Shown here one piece after another: positions 57,901-64,000 of a stretch of DNA of 64,000 bases. The position numbers were made by a program, and so were the translations under genes. Within the stretch, counting starts at the first letter, position 1, and every line of letters begins with the position of its first letter. The notes beneath the pieces were generated by a model. The model was not told the DNA's origin and did no database searches. It was given only the letters and a program-made list of their open reading frames with translations. Source of the DNA: Bacteroidales bacterium (GTDB lineage: Bacteria; Bacteroidota; Bacteroidia; Bacteroidales; UBA932); assembly GCA_015060325.1 (NCBI GenBank), contig SUYQ01000011.1, forward strand, positions 1 through 64,000. The letters run 5' to 3'.

Positions 57901-58462
57901 GGGCAGGTTCCTTTCCGGTCATCTCGATCTCCATATCGGCGTATCCGATATAAGACACGATGACCATGGCAGGGAATTTGACACCTGTCATCTCATATTT
58001 ACCGTCAAGGTCCGTAAGGAATCCCTGAGTTGTTCCTGCTACCAGGAGAGAGGCACCGATAAGAGGCTCACCGCTGGAATCGGTAACCGTTCCGCGGATT
58101 ATTCTTGGAGCCGGTACCGCAGCCTTAGGCTCAGGCTGTCTTCTGGTAACAGAAATCCTGTTTCCGTCAATGACATACGAGACATTCTGACCGGCGAACA
58201 CCTGGTCAAGAACCTCATTGATGGAGGCATTCCTGGCCGAAACCGTAATGCGTTTTCCAAGGTCCACCTCGTCTGCATTGAGAATGATTGAGTAGTTTTC
58301 CGACTGGTTCAGGCCTATAATCGCTTCCTGAACAGTCACGTTCTTCATCGACAGATTGATCTTCTGTGCAGACAGTGACAGAGGTGTCATGAGTCCGCAG
58401 AAGACAATCATCAGCAGCAACCGCCTTAGTCGGCCGTCTGCTCGAGTTGAATCGCTTCTCAT
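54905..58462 (-). CDS. SusC/RagA-family TonB-dependent transporter with N-terminal STN (secretin/TonB short) signalling domain
   Basis: STN-like 'NVTVQEAIIGLNQSENYSIILNADEVDLGKRITVSARNASINEVLDQVF'; plug 'SVLKDASTCAIYGAKASAGVVLITTK'. Confidence 0.95.
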   Translation of the reverse strand: MRSDSTRADGRLRRLLLMIVFCGLMTPLSLSAQKINLSMKNVTVQEAIIGLNQSENYSIILNADEVDLGKRITVSARNASINEVLDQVFAGQNVSYVIDGNRISVTRRQPEPKAAVPAPRIIRGTVTDSSGEPLIGASLLVAGTTQGFLTDLDGKYEMTGVKFPAMVIVSYIGYADMEIEMTGKEPAPFNIMLDDSQNVLDDVIVIGYGTQKRANLSGAVGTVSGKDLNARPVVSAANALQGADPSVNITFGTGSPESGYNINIRGNLSLNSGSPLILADGVEVSLSQINPNDIESVSVLKDASTCAIYGAKASAGVVLITTKAGKRGDNARVQYNGRFGWQTNTTSTDFIRTGYDHVMIVNEFMNNSSDSTKDIFRFTEENGGLQKLYERRNDMTEHPDRPWVEVGDDGKYYYYGNFDWYGHFYNRVRPQQEHNLSVSGGSDKISYYASGRYLSQDGMFKIQQDNYTNYSFRAKFSAQMYKWLKYSANIAYDSSTYTYGGYYSYEGTIHALQSNICSAFVPYNPDGTLVHYVNQLGKNSPLGAGRAAHMAAGTGNNSKSKKYLTISNQIDITPFKGFTLTAAYDYRFRDVLNKYRNNTFQYSRAEGKMETFTSGSVKNSYQEVTSNYAGHNLNIYGTYDNSWNGHNFKLTAGGQYETYRSVELDVSNSDLTNDDLSTFASATGVPVVTQDITAYKTLGFFARANYDYKGRYIVEASARGDGSSRFAPGHRWAFFPSASAAWAISEEDFFAPAKGVVDNMKLRFSAGSLGNQQVSNYAWIETITGNKTNDYTFDYIENAKYSSISDPISDGLTWETVTTYDVGLDLSFFDTRFNLTVDGYIRDTKNMLTTSLTLPDVYGAKTPRANCADLRTKGWELTVSWNDSFKLLGKPFNYNVGATVGDYVTHITKYHNPDGLISEHYVGKKLGDIWGYHVEGLFKTDREAAEYQAAINDEAVNKRVYQCTGPYGNYLRAGDVKYADLDGDGKISEGSGTLDDHGDMIIIGNTRPRYNYSFRFGFNWMGIDVSAFFQGVGHRDWYPVAGQSSYDFWGPYAFPPTSFIHTEFYDNVWTETNRNAYFPRARGYNAYANGALGTTNDRYLQNLAYLRFKNLTVGYTVPKRWTRKAKIEQIRVYFSGENLCYWSPIKKYTKTMDPELAGSSGTSTANAGVGYAYPRTFSVGIDIQF

Positions 58463-58506
58463 AAGATCTGGTTATTAATTAATGTTAGTTTAGTTATAGC
58501 TTCTTA

Positions 58507-59487
58507 CTATTTCTTGGAAATATAGATGACGTTATCCTTCCTGCGGAAATCCATCTTGTCGTCTACATTGATGCCGTCGAGAATCTGGTCGAGGGTTTCA
58601 TTATTCGAGAACCATGCGAAATATCTGGTCTCTGAAAGTTCCTCATCCAGGAGAACCAGCTTGACTCCGAACAGGCGTTCAAGGTCCGATGTTATATCAC
58701 TGAGGCGGAGGTTGAAGAAATGGATGGAACCGTCATCATGGAATCCTTTGTACAGATGTGGCTGAAAATCCTTCATTTCTATCTCACCGCTCTTGCGGTC
58801 ATACTGGACCATCTCTCCCGGATGAAGACGTACCTGCTTTTTGCGTGTGGCCGCATCTATATCCACCTGCACCGCGCCCTCCAAAAGGATAAGCTCCACA
58901 CATTCCGTGTTATCATATGCCTTGAAATTGAATGTGGTACCGAGAACCTTCACATCCACATCTCCGGACTCAATGATGAAAGGCTGTTCAGGGTTCTTCG
59001 CCACTTCGGCGAAGACTTCACCTTCGATGAATACCCTGCGCTCGTTTCCAAGGAAAACAGAAGGATATGTGACACGCGTACCGGCATTAAGATGCAGGAG
59101 CGTTCCGTCTGAAAGTAACAGTTCGTCTGTCTGACCGTACGGAACCTTTACCTCCAGCCATTCAGCCTGCTCCGGGACATGCAGCCTCTGATATCCAAAA
59201 GCGCCGAGCAACGGGAGCATCACACATGCTGCAACTCCCATAACCCAGCGACCTATTGTCCTTACTGTCTTTTCAAAACGGCTCTTTCTTTCCAGTCCGA
59301 GTCTTCTTGATACCTTCACGTATGCCGGCGAAGAAGCAGTCTTGTCCTCTGTCTCCATATCCGACATTATGGCCAGGAGAGCATCCTGCACCTGAGGGTC
59401 CTCAGAGTGCTCCACAAGCCACGCCTGCACCTGCTCCTCCTCTTGAGAAGTCAGTTGTCCGGCAAAATATTTTTTCAGAAAATCCAT
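58507..59487 (-). CDS. FecR-family anti-sigma factor
   Basis: 'LEVKVPYGQTDELLLSDGTLLHLNAGTRVTYPSVFLGNERRVFIEGEVFAEVAKNPEQPFIIESGDVDVKVLGTTFNFKAY'. Confidence 0.94.
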   Translation of the reverse strand: MDFLKKYFAGQLTSQEEEQVQAWLVEHSEDPQVQDALLAIMSDMETEDKTASSPAYVKVSRRLGLERKSRFEKTVRTIGRWVMGVAACVMLPLLGAFGYQRLHVPEQAEWLEVKVPYGQTDELLLSDGTLLHLNAGTRVTYPSVFLGNERRVFIEGEVFAEVAKNPEQPFIIESGDVDVKVLGTTFNFKAYDNTECVELILLEGAVQVDIDAATRKKQVRLHPGEMVQYDRKSGEIEMKDFQPHLYKGFHDDGSIHFFNLRLSDITSDLERLFGVKLVLLDEELSETRYFAWFSNNETLDQILDGINVDDKMDFRRKDNVIYISKK

Positions 59488-59593
59488 ATACTTCAGGCAT
59501 TAATAGAGTATAATACCTGATAAGAACAAGTAAACCCCTCAAATCCCGTAATCAGATATGGATTATTTTATGAAAATCCGTGTTTTTTTTACA

Positions 59594-61576
59594 TCAATAT
59601 ACCAATATGAGGTTAGGAACAGAACGTTCACCTTCATGGTCGAACCTCTTGTTGTCGTACGGGTGATTGATGACACCCGTCTTCTCTGTCCAAAGCGTCG
59701 TGGATCCACCTCCGTCAAGATTGATGGCATCCGTCATTCCCAGCAGGTGACAGATGTATGCCGTCTCATAGATGGTCGCGCCGTCCGCCTGACCAGGGAA
59801 CCTGCCGTCAATGACAACAAGGTAAGCATAACCCTCGTCATCAGTTCCGAATGCCGCACGAGGATGTCTCTTGTCATAGAACTGGGCAGACGAATAATGG
59901 GTGCGGATCTTCGCTCCCTGCTTCTTTTCCTGGGCCATGGCCTCCACATTGGCACCATCCGCCTTGTCCCCAGTCAGAACAGGAACCAGGATATCGCCAT
60001 CGGCAATAAGCATCGGGCCAGACGCCATCGCCTCCTTCCATCCCTTGGTCTGACTGGCATACAGAGTCGTGTCTGATACCGCCTTGATCCTCACCTTCCT
60101 GCCCTTTCGGTCCTTGAAGCCCATCAGGCCATCCACACGATAAAGCTCGGTCGGATGGGTATATCCCAACTGCCTGTCCCCTTCGCGGAAATACACGGAA
60201 GGGATCCTCTGCTTCACATGGAAATAACCCCCGTTCAGGGCAAACGCCGCACCGCACTCACTGCCGATGACGCTAGTTTTATCCGCAGCTTCCGCTGGTC
60301 GGTGAACAATGTCGGTACGGAATTTCCTGACCGGATACTTCACCACACATATGCTCTGGACAGAGCTGAACATCGGCACATTGGCATACATGGCCTGGGC
60401 TCCCCTGCCCAGATCAGTAATCTCCCAATCCGCATTCAGGAATGCAAACAAGTCCCTCTTCTGAGGCTGATCCACATCAAGGCCATAGCCTTCGAGTATC
60501 TCGATGATGGCCGGTCCGATGCAGTCCAGCATCCTCGAGAAGCCTATGTCATTCGGATGAGTACCGTCAACCGTACCCACATGATCATATCCGAGGAATC
60601 CCTCCGAATCAATGAAATATATATTCTTATCCGTCTGCATCCTCCTGCGGACCACCTCCTCTGCAGCGGCCTGCTTGCCGGCTTCCCGCTCCTCATTCTT
60701 CTGATTGAAATTCCTCGTCTCCCTTCTTTCTGTCTGGAGGAAGATCAGCGGAGTCTGCGGATGGGCAGCACGGATCACATCCACAAATGCGTCGAACCTT
60801 TCGCGTATCTCTGCGGCAGAGGGGTTAGAGAAGGCATCAAATACGAAGGCATCCGCCTGAGCGTCTGCCAGGATCATGGCGAACTCCTTCTGGAGCTTGG
60901 ATTTTCCGCTGAACCCGAGATTGCACACATAATATCCGTTATCGCGTCCAAAGCGCGCCGGATATGTCATTCCGGAACGGCTTGCAGAAATGCCGTGAGT
61001 GATGCTGGACCCCTTGAATATGACCTTGAACTTAAAAGGATTCTCCATGGACTCGATGCATGCATCCTCATCGATACCGATTTCCAGAGAGTCCACCCTG
61101 TCAAACATCGGAAGATAGAGAAGGCACTCCTTCATCCCTTCCGCCATATCAGCGACAATCTTCCCCTCATGGACATCGACATGACCTTCCTTTACGCTTG
61201 GAGTTCCGACACCTGCAAACACCCACTCGCCATCCTGCCTTATATAGAGGTCAAGCCCCTTCTGGCTGACTGTGGTCATGTTTGCCCTCAGTCCTGAAGC
61301 CGAAGTCACCCATCTTGCGCTTATATTCCTGCTGTCGGTCCTGAACATCACCGCAAGGCCGGTGGAGTGCTCTGCATAGCGCATGATCACCTTATCATCG
61401 ATCTTATACCTGGATGTGTCTATTCTTGTGAACGGCTTGGACGTCGGGAACACCTTGCCTATGATGTTCAATCCGGAGGCATCCACATACTTACACGGCC
61501 TGTTCTGCGAGAATGCCGGAACGGCAAGCAGCAGAGAAACAGCAAGCAAAAAGAACTTTCCTTTCATCATGGTCAT
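59594..61576 (-). CDS. Two-domain exported enzyme: SGNH hydrolase + phosphodiester glycosidase (NAGPA-like)
   Basis: 'FKVIFKGSSITHGISASRSGMTYPARF..GTHPNDIGFSRM' (SGNH) fused to 'CGAAFALNGGYFHVKQRIPS..AYLVVIDGRFPGQADGATIYETAYICHLLGMTDAINLDGGGSTTLW' (NAGPA). Confidence 0.85.
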   Translation of the reverse strand: MTMMKGKFFLLAVSLLLAVPAFSQNRPCKYVDASGLNIIGKVFPTSKPFTRIDTSRYKIDDKVIMRYAEHSTGLAVMFRTDSRNISARWVTSASGLRANMTTVSQKGLDLYIRQDGEWVFAGVGTPSVKEGHVDVHEGKIVADMAEGMKECLLYLPMFDRVDSLEIGIDEDACIESMENPFKFKVIFKGSSITHGISASRSGMTYPARFGRDNGYYVCNLGFSGKSKLQKEFAMILADAQADAFVFDAFSNPSAAEIRERFDAFVDVIRAAHPQTPLIFLQTERRETRNFNQKNEEREAGKQAAAEEVVRRRMQTDKNIYFIDSEGFLGYDHVGTVDGTHPNDIGFSRMLDCIGPAIIEILEGYGLDVDQPQKRDLFAFLNADWEITDLGRGAQAMYANVPMFSSVQSICVVKYPVRKFRTDIVHRPAEAADKTSVIGSECGAAFALNGGYFHVKQRIPSVYFREGDRQLGYTHPTELYRVDGLMGFKDRKGRKVRIKAVSDTTLYASQTKGWKEAMASGPMLIADGDILVPVLTGDKADGANVEAMAQEKKQGAKIRTHYSSAQFYDKRHPRAAFGTDDEGYAYLVVIDGRFPGQADGATIYETAYICHLLGMTDAINLDGGGSTTLWTEKTGVINHPYDNKRFDHEGERSVPNLILVY

Positions 61577-61589
61577 GATTACATTGTTT

Positions 61590-62138
61590 TCAGCTCATTG
61601 AATGGCGCAGGTCCTTAAGGGCCAGCTCGATATGCTTCTCGACGGTACGGACCGACAGATTGAGCTTGACCGCAATCTCCATATTGCTCATATGCTCATA
61701 TCTGCTCATCATGAATATCGCCTTACGCTGAGGAGGCAGGGCTTCGATGTTGGCTCTGATGATGCTGCTGGTCTCAACGAAACTCATCCAGTCCTCGATA
61801 TTAGGATTCTGGACGCATGAATCATTATGAAGACTCATCGGAATATTGCGCGCCTTTCCGGAACGCAGGAAGTTGATGGATTCATTCCTGGACAATACGC
61901 AGAGATAATTCTTTACAGACTGCCCCTGCTGAAGGGAGAACCTGTTCAGCCACAGCTTAACGAATGTATTCTGGGCGATATCTTCCGCGACTGCGGAATT
62001 CTTTACAAGACCCTTGACAAAATTAAGGACCATAGGATAATATCTGTGGAAGAGACATTCAAAAGCCTCCTTATCCACACCTTCTCGGCACAAGTCCGCA
62101 AGGAGTCTGTCATCCGAATATTTGTTATCCTGTCCCAT
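61590..62138 (-). CDS. ECF-type RNA polymerase sigma factor
   Basis: 'DKEAFECLFHRYYPMVLNFVKGLVKNSAVAEDIAQNTFVKLW..MSNMEIAVKLNLSVRTVEKHIELALKDLR'; start at MGQDNKYSDD. Confidence 0.93.
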   Translation of the reverse strand: MGQDNKYSDDRLLADLCREGVDKEAFECLFHRYYPMVLNFVKGLVKNSAVAEDIAQNTFVKLWLNRFSLQQGQSVKNYLCVLSRNESINFLRSGKARNIPMSLHNDSCVQNPNIEDWMSFVETSSIIRANIEALPPQRKAIFMMSRYEHMSNMEIAVKLNLSVRTVEKHIELALKDLRHSMS

Positions 62139-62156
62139 CTGTTTCAATAAGCAAGG

Positions 62157-62189
62157 CAAATATAGCCATTTTTTCAACGAATATACAAA
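62157..62189 (-). promoter_or_regulatory. Predicted promoter TTTG-N21-TATATTTG of the sigma-led operon
   Basis: Minus-strand -33 TTTG (62186-62189) and -7 TATATTTG (62157-62164), just upstream of the sigma start. Confidence 0.6.
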
Positions 62190-62190
62190 C

Positions 62191-62225
62191 AAAAAAATCC
62201 GGAGTCCTGTACGGAATCCGGATTT
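62191..62225 (-). terminator. Terminator after rplQ
   Basis: Minus strand AAATCCGGA..TCCGGATTT followed by TTTT. Confidence 0.85.
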
Positions 62226-62260
62226 ATCATGTGCAGCGATATGCTGCGATGGTTGTCTGA

Positions 62261-62734
62261 TTACTCAGCAGCTGGTGTCTCAACCTCAGCAGCTGGAGCA
62301 GCCTCAACAGCCTTCTTTGAGCTACGACGAGTAGTCTTCTTAGCTGCCTTCTTAGTTGAAGATGCAAGAGCTGCCTCGTTGAAGTCAACAAGCTCGATGA
62401 GAGCCATGTCAGCACCGTCTCCCTGACGGAAACCAGTCTTCAACACGCGTGTGTATCCTCCTGGACGGTCAGCGATCTTAGGAGCAACTGTGCGGAAAAG
62501 CTCAGTTACAGCCTCCTTGTTCTTGAGGTAGCTGAATACAACACGACGTGAGTGAGTCGAGTCGTCCTTTGACTTGGTGATGAGCGGTTCAACATAAACC
62601 TGAAGAGCCTTAGCCTTAGCTACAGTAGTCTCGATTCTCTTGTGGAGAATAAGTGAAGTAGCCATATTGGCGAGGAGAGCCTTGCGGTGTCCGCTCTTGC
62701 GACCAAGGTGATTGATTGCTTTATTGTGCCTCAT
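62261..62734 (-). CDS. rplQ: 50S ribosomal protein L17
   Basis: '[44 protein letters not shown]'. Confidence 0.97.
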   Translation of the reverse strand: MRHNKAINHLGRKSGHRKALLANMATSLILHKRIETTVAKAKALQVYVEPLITKSKDDSTHSRRVVFSYLKNKEAVTELFRTVAPKIADRPGGYTRVLKTGFRQGDGADMALIELVDFNEAALASSTKKAAKKTTRRSSKKAVEAAPAAEVETPAAE

Positions 62735-62739
62735 ATTGC

Positions 62740-63747
62740 TTAAACGTTCTTTTTCTTAGGTTCAATATTATACTTGGTAACATCCATTCCGAATGAAAGC
62801 TTCATCTTCTCCACAAGGAGATCGATTTCGTTGAGAGACTTCCTACCAAAGTTTCTGAACTTCATGAGCTCAGAACGTGAGTAAGAAACGAGGTCAGCGA
62901 ATGTGTCGATGTCTGCAGCCTTAAGACAGTTATATGCTCTCACAGAGAGACCCATGTCTGAAAGCTTTGTGAGAAGAAGGTGCCTCATGTGGAGTGACTC
63001 CTCGTCAAGCTCCTTAGACTCTGCCTCAATAGTGCTCTCGAATGTGAGCTTCTTGTCGTCAGTAAACAGCTTGAAGTGGTAGATGAGGATGTTTGCAGCC
63101 TCCTGAAGAGCTACGTTTGGAGTGATCGAACCGTCGGTTACGATCTCCAGGTTGAGCTTCTCATAGTCGGTCTTCTGCTCTACACGCCAGTTCTCTACGG
63201 TCCAGTTCACGTTCTTGATCGGAGTGTAGATCGCATCAACAGGAATTGTTCCGATTGCAGCGTTCTCGTCCCTGTTCTCGTCAGCTGGCACGAAACCGCG
63301 GCCTTTGCCGACTGTAAGGGTCATCTCGATCTTGACTGAAGGCTCGAGAGAGCAGATGTGCAGTTCAGGGTTAAGCACCTTGAAAGAAGACAATCCTTTT
63401 GAGATATCCTCTGCGGTAAACTCCTGCTTGCCGCTGATCACGATATTTGCCACCTCTGAGTCTACAGTCTCCACCATTCTCTTGAAACGTACCTGCTTGA
63501 GGTTGAGGATGATGTCCTGCATACCCTCGATCACGCCAGGGATAGGAGCGAACTCCTGGTCTACACCTGAAACCTTGATCGATGTGATAGCAAAACCTTC
63601 CAGAGAAGACAATAAGATACGACGGAGAGCGTTACCGATGGTCTGTCCGTATCCAGGCTCGAGAGGTCTGAATTCAAAACGGCCTACGGTGTCTGTTCCT
63701 TCGAGCATTATCACCTTGTCCGGTTTCTGAAATGCTAAGATTGCCAT
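62740..63747 (-). CDS. rpoA: DNA-directed RNA polymerase alpha subunit
   Basis: '[37 protein letters not shown]', alpha-CTD '[42 protein letters not shown]'. Confidence 0.98.
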   Translation of the reverse strand: MAILAFQKPDKVIMLEGTDTVGRFEFRPLEPGYGQTIGNALRRILLSSLEGFAITSIKVSGVDQEFAPIPGVIEGMQDIILNLKQVRFKRMVETVDSEVANIVISGKQEFTAEDISKGLSSFKVLNPELHICSLEPSVKIEMTLTVGKGRGFVPADENRDENAAIGTIPVDAIYTPIKNVNWTVENWRVEQKTDYEKLNLEIVTDGSITPNVALQEAANILIYHFKLFTDDKKLTFESTIEAESKELDEESLHMRHLLLTKLSDMGLSVRAYNCLKAADIDTFADLVSYSRSELMKFRNFGRKSLNEIDLLVEKMKLSFGMDVTKYNIEPKKKNV

Positions 63748-63773
63748 AAAAAATTCTTATTAGGTGTTAATTA

Positions 63774-64000
63774 TTACTTAGAGTACAACTCGACGATAAG
63801 CTGCTCGTTGATAGTCTCAGGAATCTCTGTTCTTACCGGAGTATTGAGATACTTTCCTGTAAGTGCCTTTGCATCAAACTCGATCCAAGAGAACTTGTTT
63901 GCAGAAGCAACACTGTTGGTGATTACCTCAAGGCTCTTTGAGCGCTCGCGTACTGCAACAACGTCACCTGGCTTTACAAGAGCTGAAGGGATGTTACATA
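63774..64000 (-). CDS. rpsD: 30S ribosomal protein S4 (C-terminal part, truncated by the window edge)
   Basis: Minus-strand translation ends ..SFSWIEFDAKALTGKYLNTPVRTEIPETINEQLIVELYSK*-like; position next to rpoA. Confidence 0.85.
   Translation of the reverse strand, partial: CNIPSALVKPGDVVAVRERSKSLEVITNSVASANKFSWIEFDAKALTGKYLNTPVRTEIPETINEQLIVELYSK

Noticed and set aside
60155-61297. 380-aa plus-strand ORF
   Set aside because: Fully antisense to the well-supported SGNH+NAGPA gene; composition looks like shadow coding.

Overview
The window is a chromosomal segment of a Bacteroidales-type bacterium. This is supported by SusC/SusD pairs, TTTG/TAnnTTTG promoters, ECF-sigma/FecR regulation and PL29-N-terminal (DUF4988)-like lipoproteins; I cannot resolve the genus. 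Nearly all of it is coding. (1) A minus-strand utilisation locus at 0.6-9.0 kb encodes a SusE-position lipoprotein, a GH65-like enzyme, SusC and SusD. (2) Housekeeping genes include mdh, a PPTase, nrdD/nrdG, an EnvC-like M23 protein, a TPR protein, an ECF sigma factor, mlaFE, a ComM/YifB ATPase, tsaE, ispE, sufBCD with pnuC inserted, hppA, and rplQ-rpoA-rpsD. (3) The most interesting region is a tightly packed 13-gene minus-strand run at 62.2->35.1 kb that ends at a strong terminator. It runs ECF sigma, an SGNH+NAGPA fusion, FecR, STN-SusC, SusD, three modular DUF4988/GLUG-like giant lipoproteins (one ending in a phosphodiester glycosidase, one in a DUF4886/SGNH domain), a fimbrillin-like/GLUG lipoprotein, a DUF4886/SGNH protein, GDPD, S1/P1 nuclease and a GlpT-like transporter. 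I read this as a candidate utilisation system for a phosphodiester-linked glycopolymer (teichoic-acid-like, phosphomannan-like or similar). (4) A RAYT-like Y1 transposase sits next to REP-like hairpins with GTAG feet. A dispersed 'one palindromic head plus N tandem tails' repeat family is scattered through the window, and one array is translated in-frame inside ispE. (5) A HigBA locus appears to have a decayed toxin gene, an intact antitoxin and a recognisable operator/promoter. No rRNA, CRISPR array, prophage or integrase was seen. All domain names come from my reading of the translated sequence, not from a search.
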